64,000 nt of DNA from Geosiphon pyriformis (lineage: Eukaryota; Glomeromycota; Glomeromycetes; Archaeosporales; Geosiphonaceae): the NCBI GenBank assembly GCA_016748015.1, contig JAAOMT010000718.1, positions 648,586 through 712,585 of the forward strand, given 5' to 3'. The position numbers and the translations under genes are program-made. How positions within the stretch are numbered: position 1 is the stretch's first letter; the number at the start of each line of letters is the position of its first letter. The notes below the pieces were generated by a model. That model worked only from the letters and a program-made list of their open reading frames with translations. It was not told the origin of the DNA and ran no database searches. Positions 23,388 to 36,560 of the stretch are shown here, piece after piece.

Positions 23388-25283
23388 ATGTCTACCAAGT
23401 CTTCTACAACAAACAACGGAGAAGGCTCTAAACGTTCTTCTAATGCTAGTATAGATGAAAATAAAGTTGCTCAAGCTGTTGATCTGAGCACTCCCACTCG
23501 GAAAAAAACAGAAGGCTCAACTGGTTCCCCTTCTGAACAACTGGAGTTTACTACCTCACCTGTACCTTTGACCCCCAAAGACAAAACAAATTATCAAGAG
23601 TTCAACACAACTATAAGCCCTTCTAGCTCGGTTGTTGAGTCTTCTGTGAGTACTAGTGAACAAGAAAAGACATTGGTGCACAGTAAAAGGACAGATTACC
23701 CATATTTTCAAATTGGCATCAGTGAAGATAAAAATAAAAGGTGTCGGCGAACTATGGAGGTTAGACTGATATCTTTTTCAAACAATAGCTCAAACGTGTC
23801 TGAATCATCACTAATTTGGTATATCAATTGATTCATTAGGACGCTCACTCTTTCTTTGAAGATTTTGGAGGAGTTGAGGGTCAAGGTTTCTTTGCTATTT
23901 TCGATGGTCATGCCGGGAAACAGGCAGCGGAATGGTGTGGTGAACACTTTCACGAGGTAAAGAGGAATTACCTTATCTCTTTCGGGGGAAGTGAGTTTTC
24001 CTTAGTCCCAAAGATTACTTGGTATCTTTCAACCCATTAAGATACAATTTTTAAGGAGCATTTGGCTATAATAATTTTCTGAGACGCTTTTTTGCGTTTT
24101 CGCGTTTAACCAATTGCCAAGTTTTATTCCTGTATTTGTTGTGAAACACCAAATGTATAAAAACCGAATCGATATCTTCCTCCAAATCAAAAACCAAACG
24201 TCAGACTTTCCAGCAAGTTCTTCAACAGTACCCGGGTCTTACTGTTCCAGAAGTGTTCGCTAAAGCATTCCATGAGGCCGATAAAGAACTGAAGCAAAAT
24301 GCCGGAAAACATTCAGGTTGTACAGCTATCACAGCTTTCCTTAGGACTGAAGAGGTCAAAGATGGGGAGGTAATAAATGGCAAAGAAAATGATGTACGGC
24401 TTGGAACAGCAGAAATAAAAAAGAAATCCAAGGTTTTTATCATTTTCTAACTACTTGTTTTTATTCTTGATCTTGATTTGAGAAATAAGCCTCGCTCTGC
24501 CACTTTTGATTCAAATTTCAACTCTAGCGTGTTTTGTATACTGCGAATGTAGGTGACGCTCGGGCTGTCTTGTGGTATGTTTTATCAGGCAAATTAAGCT
24601 TTGAATAATTTCACTTTTCCTTTCTTTAATTCGTCGAACCATTAAACTTCATGAATATCAGTCATGATGGTAAAGCTATTCGTTTATCATACGATCACAA
24701 AGGAAGCGATGCTCAGGAAGCCAAAAGAATTGTGGATGCAGGAGGATTTGTGATGAACAATCGAGTTAATGGTTGGTGATTTTTTGAATTTGTTTCAATA
24801 GCTGACATTCTCAAAATTATGGAAACTTACCCAAAAATGGTCGAAAAAGGTGTACTTGCCGTAACTCGAAGTCTTGGTGATAGTTCGATGAAAGAATTTA
24901 TGTATGTAATGGATGGAATGCTTTAAGATCCTATCATTAAAGTGGCATTCAAATGACCTAAAATGTTATTTATTGCAGTGTTGGAAGCCCATACACTACC
25001 GAGACGATCATAACGGAGAAAGACCCTTTTCTGATATTGGCTTGTGATGGGGTAATGAATCAGTACTCTCGATTTCCTGTTATTGCAAAGTTAAAAACAA
25101 CCTCAATATTAATAGATACCAATTATTTAGTTGTGGGATGTTTGCGAAGATCAAGACGCGGTTGACCTCATCAAAGATACTATCGACCCTCAACGAGCCA
25201 GTGAAGAATTACTGCAGCATGCCTTGAAGAATTTCAGTACTGATAATCTGAGTGTTATGGTAGTGAGGCTAACGAATAGGTAA
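23388..25283 (+). CDS. PTC1: Ptc1-type protein phosphatase 2C
   Basis: Eight exons (23388-23759, 23840-23956, 24214-24432, 24528-24574, 24662-24771, 24850-24901, 24979-25051, 25131-25283) give about 380 residues, all joined by GT-AG introns in frame. The variable, Ser/Thr-rich N-terminus (about 115 residues) is longer than in yeast Ptc1. The catalytic core has [35 protein letters not shown]-like [54 protein letters not shown] and LACDGLWDV, all diagnostic of Ptc1-type Mg/Mn-dependent Ser/Thr phosphatases. In yeast Ptc1 counteracts MAP kinase (HOG and cell-wall) signalling; the role here is inferred. It is a second PP2C within 3 kb of the first, but the two are distant paralogues rather than a tandem duplicate. 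Confidence 0.93.
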
Positions 25284-25905
25284 AGGACAACGAGAAAAGC
25301 TGAAGTCAAACAATCTAGAAAAAGGAGATGCAATAGAAATTATTTGTTTGAGGTTCTAACTTATAGTGGTTGGGTAAAATAGTATCTGGCAAGCAAAAGG
25401 GAGTGAAAGAGGATTAAATCAACAGCATCTAATATATGTCGGCAAAGATGAAGTTTGGTAAGGGAAAGAGAAGTACTATAATTTCGAAACGTAGAATTCT
25501 TTTCTTAGATTATTTCTTTGCTCCCCGTGAATATATCCTATATCAGAGTTTCTTTCTAATAAAAAAGAAATCATTTTCAAAATCGAATTGGCAATTTTCA
25601 AACCGCGAGTCCATTCTCCTAATATTAACGGATATGCTTTTTTCGTTCATCCAGCATATATTCGATTACGGAAGGAATGAGAACAGAAGATGTGATAACA
25701 ATCATCTAAATTCTCCGAATTTCGGGAAAGATGATATGACTTGTGCGATTTAAATGATCCTTTTGTTCTTAGATGAATCCATGAATGAAATATCACTCTA
25801 TATATTTAATTATTGAAATGAATAATTTTAGATTATTTTCAAGTTGAACAATTTATACTTTTAATAAGTATTAGCATTTTGCAATAAATTTAATGGAAAA
25901 CTTTT
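25284..25905. other. Spacer downstream of PTC1
   Basis: This is 3' flank of PTC1 followed by AT-rich DNA. A 105-codon frame at 25436-25753 shows no domain and unremarkable composition; I do not call it a gene. Confidence 0.5.
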
Positions 25906-26390
25906 TAAGCCTAAAATAACAACCTAATTATTTTTATTTTTATTATGCGATAACGAGTGTGGCTACTTAAATAATACAGCTCAACAGTGAAATCACGAAA
26001 AATTCTAAAATAGGCGCAGCTCACGCACTTGCTACATGTGACCAACCACTCGAGGCTACAGAAAAGTCCGCTTTTACGGCTTCTAGCCTCAAAAAACAAG
26101 TCAGAAACAAATATACACTTTCTTGTCAAGCCAAAGCATTGGAAACAACCTATACCCACACCTACACCAAAGTAATCTTCGCGCATAACATTCAGGCCTA
26201 AAACCAACAATCAAGTCTTTCTTCTTTCAACTTAGCCAAATTCAGGTTCTGTGGCTTGTTAAGGTAAAGCAACCAAGATTAATAACATGTGACAGTGCCA
26301 CTTTGGCATTCTTTTTTAAAGATGTTGATTTCTCAATTCAAGTCTTAAAAGCCAAACCCTTAGCCATAACCATATACAACATAATATCAA
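25906..26390 (-). mobile_element. 5'-truncated LINE 3' end, minus strand
   Basis: Read on the minus strand, the block GGTCACATGTAGCAAGTGCG at about 26025-26045 matches the 3' tail of the LINE at 28229-28488 (GCCACATGTAGTAAGTGCG), and the sequence ends in an A-rich tail at about 25920-25946. The 99-codon frame at 25911-26210 is part of this tail and not a gene. The 5' boundary is approximate. Confidence 0.6.
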
Positions 26391-27254
26391 CAATTCTTCT
26401 TTTAATAAAATTTCTTTACACATAATCTAAATTTTTTAATAATTTATATTGAATACAATAAATTTAAGCCAAACATATTTATTAAAATATTATATTAAAA
26501 CTGTTTTTAGTTTATATTAACATATTTTTTAACATATTTTAATTTATAATTTGTAAATTTTATCAAATTATATAAGCTTTTAATAAAATATTAAGCATTA
26601 TTTAAAATTGTTACATTATTAATTTTAACTAATAAAAAACAGATTAAGTTTTTAAAACTTAATATTAAAAAAATTTTTAATTATAATTTATATGATTTTA
26701 TTAATTAACTAATCTACAAAAACAATTTCACATTTTTTAATTAAAACAAATATAAATTGGTTAAAACATTTAATACAAAAATATTATTTAAGAATTAAAA
26801 ATATTAATATTAATATTAATTAACAAAATTTATAATTTTTTAGTATTATTATTATATATAATTTTTTTAAAAGATTTTAAATTATAATTTTTTATATTAT
26901 TATTATTATTTATTTTTAAGTTAATTAATAATTGAAAAAACAATTTATTAAAAACAATTAAAAATTTAAAAAAATTTAATTTTAACTATATTAATATATT
27001 TATTATAATAATATTAATTTACAAAATACATTTGTTATTAATTATATTTATAATTCATATACTTATTATTTAGTTAAAAAAATTTATAAAAAATAAGAAT
27101 AATATTTTAAGCTTAGTTAAATAATATTAAAAAATTTAATTAAAATATTATAAAATTAATATAATCAATTTTATACTTTTTTTAGAATACATATTTGTAA
27201 TATTAAAGTTTAATTATAAAATTAATTAATTTTAAATTGTTTTTTTATAATATT

Positions 27255-27291
<37 letters not shown>

Positions 27292-28228
27292 TAAACTATA
27301 AAACCAATTTAATATTATTAAACAAAGTAATAATAAAATAATTATTATTTATTTAAAATGGTTTAATTATAGTTTGTAATAAATACAAATAATTAAATTA
27401 AATTATTATATCAAGTTACAAATACTGAATTAATTTATTATATTTTAAAAATTTTGAATTAACCAAACAAAAAATAAATTATATTTAGATTATTAACTTA
27501 ATAATAAAATTATTTAAATTAAAAACCAAATTAAAACAATTTGGCAAATTTATTATGTAAAAATTCAAAAAATATTTAATTAATAATTAATTTATATATT
27601 AATATTTATAACAATAAAAACAATTAAAACCAATTATATTTTTAAAATTAAACATATTTATAAGTATTAATTTAATAATAATTATAAAAAAATTAAATTT
27701 GTAATTATTAAAAACAAAGTTATATTAAGATAAATTATTACTTATAATTAATTATTTAAAGATTAAAAAACCAATTTTAAAACTTTAATAATTACTAATA
27801 AATCTTAATTTATTGATTTAAAACTTTATAAAAACAATATTAATTAAATCTATATTATATTTTAACAATTAATATATATATATATATATATTATTTTTAG
27901 CAGTAATTTTAAATTATATATTAAATATAATCATTAAAACCAATACAATAATTATTAATATAATTTAAAATTAAAAAATATTAATTTTTAATAAAACTAA
28001 TTATTTATTAATCAATTTTCAATATTATTAGTTTTTAATAAAAAAATTGCATTAAAAATTTAGAAAATTTTTAATTATAATACTTAAACCAGCAAATTTA
28101 TTTAAGTTTTTATAAAACTTTAAAAATTAAGATTATTTTTAATTATTAAATCATATTTTTAAAAGTAAAAAAATAAACAAATAAATAAATTTTATAAATT
28201 TAATTTGTATATTAGATTAAAAAATATA
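26391..28228. other. AT desert, about 1.8 kb
   Basis: This is nearly pure A/T and contains simple (AAT)n at about 27257-27290 and (AT)n at about 27869-27888. No coding or RNA feature can be recognised; it is probably decayed repeat DNA. Confidence 0.6.
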
Positions 28229-28488
28229 GGTGTGGTCAGGATGCTCGGTATTGTTGAGTCTTTTGCTGTTAGTTTTGGCCGTCGGAGGCCTTGTCTTTTT
28301 TATTCTGGTTTGGGTGGTGATGTTCGTGTTCATATAGGTGTGTAGTGTTGCCTTGTCTGGCCTGAGTGGCTAGCCACATGTAGTAAGTGCGTGAGTCGCG
28401 TTTAGTTTGGGCCACTTAGTCTGGCTCTATGTACTAGATAGCGGTTGGGCTTCACTCGTAAAGCTTTAATAAAAAAAAAAAAAAAAAA
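28229..28488 (+). mobile_element. 5'-truncated LINE 3' end with poly(A) tail
   Basis: A G/C-balanced island of about 260 bp in the AT desert ends in an 18-base A run at 28470-28487. It contains the palindrome GTGGCTAGCCAC (28366-28377) shared in altered form with two other LINE tails. The left flank A6TATA recurs after the poly(A) tract, consistent with a target-site duplication. Its composition shows little decay, so this is probably a recent insertion. Confidence 0.7.
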
Positions 28489-28906
28489 TATAAAAATACA
28501 TTATTATAAAATAAATTTAAATAGTTAATTATATTTTTAATATTATTACATTAATTTCAAAAATTATATATTAAAAAATAAAATAATTTATAATACAAAT
28601 TAAAAATATTTGTGAAATTTATAATGTTATTAACAATAGATTTAAATATTATTATTCATAATAAATATGTAAAATTATAATATTAATATTGTTTATAACT
28701 TAAATAAAATAAAATAAAATCAAAATTTTTTTCAAATGTAATTTAAATTAATGTTCAAGAATTTTTGCATTTTTAATTCTTAAATACAAATGCCAACATA
28801 TAATATACCTCATGATAATTAAAAATGACCACCAAAAGATTGCCAATACAAAAGTGATAATCAGGCGCGAATTCAAATTAAAGGAGCTCACATTTTAGTA
28901 TTAATA
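28489..28906. other. AT-rich flank and 3' region of GPI18
   Basis: This is A/T-rich DNA grading into the GPI18 3' UTR at about 28.8 kb. Nothing else is recognised. Confidence 0.5.
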
Positions 28907-30601
28907 TTAGGCTGGCGGGAAAAAGTTAGCAAATAAAATAATGCCGGAAAGCCCATATACCAAAAAATACAATAACAAGATCCTCGCCCAAAATTCTGTA
29001 AGCCGATCATGTTTTCCTTTCATTAACATATGAGCGGCGAACCAGTAAACAGTCGGCTGAGAAGAAAAAAAACGCGTGATAACTTGAATATGCATTGATG
29101 TGATGGCATATATAAGGAGAAATCCCCATAAATATATAAAAGGCAAAAGATCTCTTGATACATATGGTGATTGCTTGTTAGGGTTATGGTTGGAATCTTT
29201 CAGACCTTTTTGTTCAAATTTGGATCCTAACAAAAAATGATTCAGTAAAATTTATAGGTAAATTTTTTGATAAAAAAACAAACCTTGTTGAATCACATTC
29301 GATCCAGACTCCCTAAGCCCAAGAGTTAACATTCTTTGCCAATCATGATTTGCATAAATAAAAATACCACAGAAAGACAAAATAATCATGGGTGCAGCCA
29401 AAAGAAAATTGGGTATCTGATGGATTTGATAATATGTGAAAAGCCCACAATTCCTAATAGTTACTTAATGGAATTAATTTCTAATTGAAATGATTCAAAT
29501 TCAGAAAAGTTGTTCTGAACTTGCCAATAATATTTTTGCACAAAAGTGTATAGCAATGGAATGGGTGATTGACACCATGGACGTATTGAAATCGGGTCAG
29601 TGCAATATCGAAGATAGCCGAATCGTTCAAATGACAAAAATCCGAAAATAGTGATCAAACTAAGTACGATACAGTTCAATAGATTTTGAACAAAAGTCTA
29701 GAGACAGAGATAGTAGTTAACGGGTTTAGAAATTAAATCCTAAGAAAACTTTGATGTTTTTTTTACCTTTACTTCCAATCCATGAATATTCTTTAGCAAT
29801 AACTGAAAAATAAAAAATCCGACATACACAATCCCATTCGATCTTGTCATTGATGCAAGGGACCATGTAAAGGCGGCTTTCCAATAATGTTTTTCTACAA
29901 CCCAACGCATTCCCAAGAAACTCAAAAAAGCAAATAAGCTCTCCGCATATAGAGAAGACATGAAGATGCAAGATGGAGTGAGTATATAAATTATCGAGGA
30001 AATCATGGCAAATTTTTTATTATGGAAAAGAACGTTGCTAAGGCTAAAAACGATAAAATATTTATGAAAATTAAAGGTCAAAATTTAGGTCAGGAAAGCG
30101 AAAGCGAGAAGGAAAATGAAAAAATTTTGGATCTTTACTTGAAAAAAGCGATGGTGGCACAGGCAAAGAAAAAATTGGAAAGTAAAACTCCAGACAGAAG
30201 CAGTGTTATTCTGTAACTTAAAAAGTGGCCTAATGAGAGCAAGTATACTAAAGAAATGCAGCTTGAAGTTATAATTCTAAACAGAAGAACTATGAAAGAC
30301 CAAAGCTAGAAATAGTACTCTTACAAGTATTTCCAAAACCTCTAACAAGGAGTGGAAACAAGGGAAGAAAGGCATGTTCTTGTTCATAAACATAACCTTC
30401 TTCGGCTAAGTGCAAGAAATAAAAGGCATCCCAACGCAAAAACCCTCGGATAAATACGCTATTACCCTGCAATATTATGTCTGCTGCCGAGTCATATTCG
30501 TCCAATATATAGGTAGAAATAATAACTAAAAGCGAAATTAATAGACGGGAGACAATAGCTATGAAAAATAAGAAAGAGTAATTTTTCAAAGTGGAGAACA
30601 T
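28907..30601 (-). CDS. GPI18: GPI mannosyltransferase 2 (PIG-V / Gpi18)
   Basis: Six exons (30601-30325, 30229-30139, 30043-29773, 29697-29525, 29453-29284, 29226-28907) give about 433 residues, the usual fungal Gpi18 size. The end of exon 3 could also be 29767. Family signatures are RWDAFYFLHLAEEGYVYEQE near residue 55, PSCIFMSSLYAESLFAFLSF, IRPWCQSPIPLLYTFVQKYY, QIPNFLLAAP and the C-terminal MHIQVITRF...VYWFAA. The protein is a multi-pass ER membrane enzyme that adds the second mannose to the GPI-anchor precursor. The exon 4/5 join is only in frame, and only gives the family-like YYWNCG, if the intron at 29524-29454 uses a GC donor (G|GCAAGT). It is divergent from enolase. Confidence 0.92.
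29454..29524 (-). other. GC-AG intron in GPI18
   Basis: The intron begins GCAAGTTC after exon ...TATTG and ends TATTAG. The nearby GT (CAA|GTTCAG) would be in the wrong phase for exon 5, whereas GC gives phase 2 and restores YYWNCGLFTYY. Confidence 0.75.
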
Positions 30602-31001
30602 TAGACTAACTGATCATCGATTTATTATTAAATTACAGATAAAAGATAATAAATAGATCTTTTACATACCACGAGGAAATAATAATCTTGGCTCAATTGA
30701 ATATTTAAAGGTTCTACTTTTATCTGAAATATCTGATATAAATTTTGCGTTCTCAAACTTTTGACAACCCTAAACTAATTAATCTAAATTAAATCAAAGC
30801 TTAAATTGGATCCAATCATGGTTGTTAAGGAGAGATGGAGGCTCAATCAATCTAGAATCATCCCCCCACTTATCAATCGCCGTTTTCACAGATCAGATCT
30901 CTTTTTCGATTATTTAATTTTTTACTTTAAATAACTAACTAACCTGCTACTCGCAAGAACTCTTACTCTCAACTCGTCCTTATTTCAGAAAATTATCTTC
31001 A
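30602..31001. promoter_or_regulatory. Shared upstream region of divergent GPI18 and enolase genes
   Basis: This is 400 bp between divergent start codons. A pyrimidine-rich stretch precedes the enolase ATG (about 30945-31000), as in many highly expressed fungal genes. No specific operator is identified. Confidence 0.4.
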
Positions 31002-32626
<1,625 letters not shown>

Positions 32627-32956
32627 AGGCTGAGCCTGATCTAAATTTATCCTACAAGCCATATATATTATATATAATGTGGTTTGTCTCACTCACTTTC
32701 CGTCAGAGTTCTATATTTGATTGGATACGGATACTTGATTACATAATATATTTCGCCCGCAACAAGAAAATGGAACACCCGGTGGATATGCATATTATTC
32801 TTAAATACAGACAGGAGATTAAATATTGTCTCAAATATTAAGTTGTGATGTCATATTATACAGTTACTCAGCGAACAGATTACAAATTTACTTTGGCTTT
32901 GTTGCGTCGGCATTTCTTAGTCTTGGAAATTTAATTCTTTTCTATTGATCGTGCTA
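32627..32956. other. Enolase 3' flank / AFG1 promoter
   Basis: This is 330 bp between tandem genes. It holds a (TATA)-rich patch at about 32665-32680 and no other feature. Confidence 0.5.
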
Positions 32957-34817
32957 ATGTGCACTTTGAACACCCACAAAATATTATTGCGATCCAGTTC
33001 ACTCAACCCCTACTCAAGTCTAAGAATTATTCGCGTTATTAATACACGATCAAAATGTAAAATCCATTTGCAATCAAAAGCTCCTCTTGCAATCTTGAGC
33101 TCTAAAGCTAAAACTACTAATACCAATAGCTCGAGTGCTTCACAACAACGTTCAAGCTCAAACTCAAGTATTTTTATACAAAATTATGATGCACTTGGTA
33201 GTTCTCTTCCGTTAGAATTAGAAAACGAGAGAAATGTCAGCACCGAGAAGCAAGTGTCGCGAGTCTATCCGGCTTCAAACGGTATATCTTTAAATTTTAA
33301 TTTTTTTCAGGCATCTCAAACATAAATCGCACTAGAATAGGAAAAAGAAAATATTAGTAGGTGAATTTGTTTTACTCACTCTAGATTTTCATTTCAGGAG
33401 CTAGTCCAATTTCGCGATATAATTCTTTAATCGCATCCGGTATGGTACAACGTGATAAATATCAGACAGAAATAGTTTCCCTTTTACAAAATCTACATGA
33501 TTATGTACAAGGATATGACCCACAGCTTATATCTGATTTACATGGCACTGTGAACAAGGGATCAATATTTGGCAAAGTAATTAATTTCTCTAAATGTTTC
33601 ACAATCTTTTTTAATTTTTGCTAACTTTTGATTTCATTTTTCGAGTTATCAAAATTATTTAGCATTTCATCTTTTAGCTCACGTGTTTCATCGACAATCG
33701 GTCCAAAAGGATTGTATCTGTATGGAGATGTCGGTTGCGGCAAGACTATGCTGATGGATCTATTTTACGATACTCTATCCACAAAACGAAAACGTCGTGT
33801 ACATTTTCATGCTTTCATGCTAGATATACATTCTCGAATTCATAAATTGAAGCAAGCAAATTCTGGTTATTATGATCCAATTCCACCAATTGCAACTGAT
33901 TTGGCCAATGACGCGATCATTTTGTGTTTTGACGAGTTTCAGGTTACCGATATTGCTGATGCGATGATTCTTAGGCGTCTCTTTACCGAATTGTTGGCAA
34001 GAGGTGTAGTCATGGTTATAACCTCCAATCGACATCCGGATGAACTATACAAAAACGGTATTCAGCGAACAAGCTTCATACCATGCATCAAATTATTAAA
34101 AGAATATTGTCAGGTTCAAGAACTTGGGTCTAGAACTGATTATCGCAAGCTCAAAAGAGAGAAAAGTCACGTTTACTTTAATCCTCTCAATCAGCGAACT
34201 TCTAGAGAGATTGAGAATGTATTCGATAAGCTAACACAGGGACGACAGATTAAACAAGAGGTTTTAAACTTTTTGGGACGCTCGCTTATTGTACCTCTTG
34301 CATGCGAAGATATTGCAAGATTTACTTTTGCTGAATTATGTGGTCAGCCTTTGAGCGCAGCAGATTATTTGGAATTAATAAAATATTATCGTACATTTAT
34401 ATTAACGGATATTCCTCGATTGTCATTGACTAAGAAAAATGACGCTCGACGTTTTATCACGTTAATAGACACGCTCTATGATAATAAGGTCATTATTGGT
34501 CGTTATTTTTTAAAGGCTTGGCTCATTGCTAATCAAAATATTGTTTACCATTTATATAGTCGATGCTAATATGTTCGGCTGAAGTTCCTATCGATGAATT
34601 GTTTACAACAAAAGAAAAATATGATCCTGCTGTTCGGGATCATGATGAACACCGTCAACTCATAGATGATCTGGGACTCCAAGATGATGAAAATAAATTG
34701 AGTCCTATATTTACTGGGGAAGAAGAGATATTCGCTTTTAAACGAGCTGTTTCTAGGCTAATACAAATGCAAGGAACTGATTGGATTAATGATAGTATAA
34801 ACAGCAGGAAACAGTAA
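32957..34817 (+). CDS. AFG1: AFG1/LACE1-family mitochondrial AAA-type ATPase
   Basis: Four exons (32957-33281, 33398-33576, 33646-34488, 34560-34817) give about 534 residues. The start at 32957 yields an Arg/Ser-rich N-terminus with few acidic residues, typical of a mitochondrial presequence. The ATPase has Walker A LYGDVGCGKTMLMDLFY, Walker B ILCFDEFQVTDIADAMIL, and the family block VITSNRHPDELYKNGIQR. The C-terminal exon has LICSAEVPIDELF and the closing FAFKRAVSRLIQMQG. AFG1 proteins sit at the inner membrane and help degrade or extract mitochondrially encoded respiratory subunits. The third intron has a weak donor (GTCATT), but the join is in phase and family-like. Confidence 0.93.
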
Positions 34818-35327
34818 TTTAGCAAAACTTGACGAATTATAAATTCCTCATTGAACATTAAGCTGATTTTTGAATTCGGAGACTCACTTTAATATGATCG
34901 AGAGTGTTGATAGAAAGCATTTATAATTTGTATTTATTTGTAGTAAATTATATTGTATAAAGGAAGCCAAGTTTGGATGAAGCCTATCTCATTTTGGAGG
35001 GCAAATTTGTATTAGTTTCTAGATTTTGTTAAAGAGCTGTGATAGAATACAAGAAAATTCCCTACTATTCCAGCAGTTGCTAATTTTAAAATATCCTTTG
35101 GGACTATGAAATATGGATATAAAGTTACGAATTGACTAGAAATAAAAGCCCCTTTGATAAACTTGCCTTTCTTGCATTTAGAGTGGTAATCTTTCACGCA
35201 TTGATTTTTGCTGTTCCAAAACTTATTATATTCACAAATATTCCTGATAGGTTCAATCAATTAAAAATCAAAGTGTTTCTGGTCAAATGTAGATCCTCTT
35301 TGAGTTCCTTCTAAATACTGATGGGTT
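34818..35327. other. Region between convergent AFG1 and S18m genes
   Basis: This contains both 3' flanks. A minus-strand frame 35260-35012 (82 codons, no ATG, hydrophobic C-terminal half, three Cys) could be an exon of a small membrane protein, but no start or splice partner was found. It is left uncalled. Confidence 0.4.
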
Positions 35328-36284
35328 TCAACCAAAGGCCTTCGGTGGGTGGAGGGAAGGAGCCCTAGCGAGTGATGATAAAACATTTTTGGGTTATTGT
35401 TGGTTCAAGTAGTATTTAGGATAGCAAAAGGTAAATAAAAAACATGCCAAAGGATCTTGCTCGGTTTATAGCTTTGGTGAGCCGACGTTGGTTTTTTTTT
35501 GTTATTCCTGTAAAATGAATGGTCAAATAGATAGAACGAAAAGTATCCAAAAAAATCCATATTCTGTCTTTACCTGTTTGTGATCGAGGTAATATTCTCC
35601 CCATATCTGACACAAAGCCCGAGAGTAAGTTGAAATTCTGTCGATTTATCAAATCAATATTGAGGCTACTATCCAAAAGAATTCAAGATCCTCATCTAAA
35701 CGTGACCTTATATTCAAAAAGTGGGTTTATCTTCAAAATTTTGAACACGTCAGTAGTTGGCTTGGATTTCTTGAATCTAGGCTTTCCACTGAGCGGCGAA
35801 GCTTCACTCAGGTCCAAAGGTTTGTATACCTGTCATATAAAATAGAGTTGAATACTAATACAGCAGGCAACATGAAAATGAATAAAATTACCTGACCAGC
35901 CATGAAGATTTTGTTAAATCTTGCTGGAGTTTCTTGAGTTCTGACCCCGACACCACTTGCGGTCTCTTAATGAGTTAATAAAAGAAAATCGGATCAAACC
36001 AAAATCTTGACTTCCATAAAATTTCGGTAAAAAGACATACTCATTACGGTAGATCTTTGAATCAGATTAATGAGTTTATTGTGTGGATCTTCTCGTTCTT
36101 CAACTACTTTCTCTGCTTCTCTTGTAAAGTCCCTGGCTGTATAGAATTAAAAAAACTTCATGGCTAATTGCTAAAAAAAGGTTCAAAAGTCTTCAAAAAC
36201 TCGTCTAATTCCACTACTTTGCCCTAAGCTTCCGCGAAGTGTTCCCATTGAAAGGGAATAGGGAAGCCGAAACTTGGAACCCAT
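35328..36284 (-). CDS. RSM18: Mitochondrial small-subunit ribosomal protein bS18m
   Basis: Seven short exons (36284-36218, 36136-36041, 35965-35892, 35829-35707, 35637-35574, 35507-35444, 35364-35328) give about 174 residues. The S18 core is unmistakable: DVFKILKINPLFEYK, then LLSGFVSDMGRILPRSQTG, then ITKKNQRRLTKAINRARSFG, followed by a short MAPSLHPPKAFG tail like fungal S18m. The N-terminus (MGSKFRLPYSLSMGTLRGSL) is basic and Ser-rich, as in a presequence. It binds 16S-type rRNA on the platform of the mitoribosomal small subunit. The last intron has a weak donor (GTTTTT). An upstream start is possible because the frame stays open 5' of 36284. It is divergent from RAD54 with 276 bp between starts. 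Confidence 0.88.
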
Positions 36285-36560
36285 GTTTCCAAATTTGCAG
36301 ACTGTATTTATACAAGTGAGGGCGCGCATTATCACACAGCAAGAAAGCCCCAAAATTTTTGCATAAAGTAGGTGACTCACACTGTATTTGTGATACAACA
36401 TATATGATGTCATCCTTGATTCTCTGGCGCGTATGTGAAAATCTACGCGCCTAACTTGGAAGCCGTATTAACTTCTTTTGAAAACTCTTTTGCACACGTT
36501 ACGGACACGCGGTCCCTTCTTTTGATAGTATTGTCGTGTTAAGAACCTGGAACTCCCAAA
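36285..36560. promoter_or_regulatory. Divergent S18m/RAD54 promoter with GGCGCGTA...TACGCGCC inverted repeat
   Basis: A perfect 8-bp inverted repeat, GGCGCGTA at 36426-36433 and TACGCGCC at 36444-36451, is separated by 10 bp, and another GGCGCGC lies near 36320. Both arms contain CGCG cores (ACGCG, GGCGC) resembling MBF/E2F-type G1/S sites. This fits the regulation known for RAD54-class genes but is only consensus-based. Confidence 0.45.

Noticed and set aside
25436-25753. 105-codon frame downstream of PTC1
   Set aside because: No domain, no neighbouring exon and a position in the 3' flank; it looks like chance in A/T-rich DNA.
35012-35260. 82-codon minus-strand frame with three Cys and a hydrophobic C-terminal half
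   Set aside because: It has no ATG and no splice partner could be found. It might be an exon of a small membrane protein, but the support is too weak to call.
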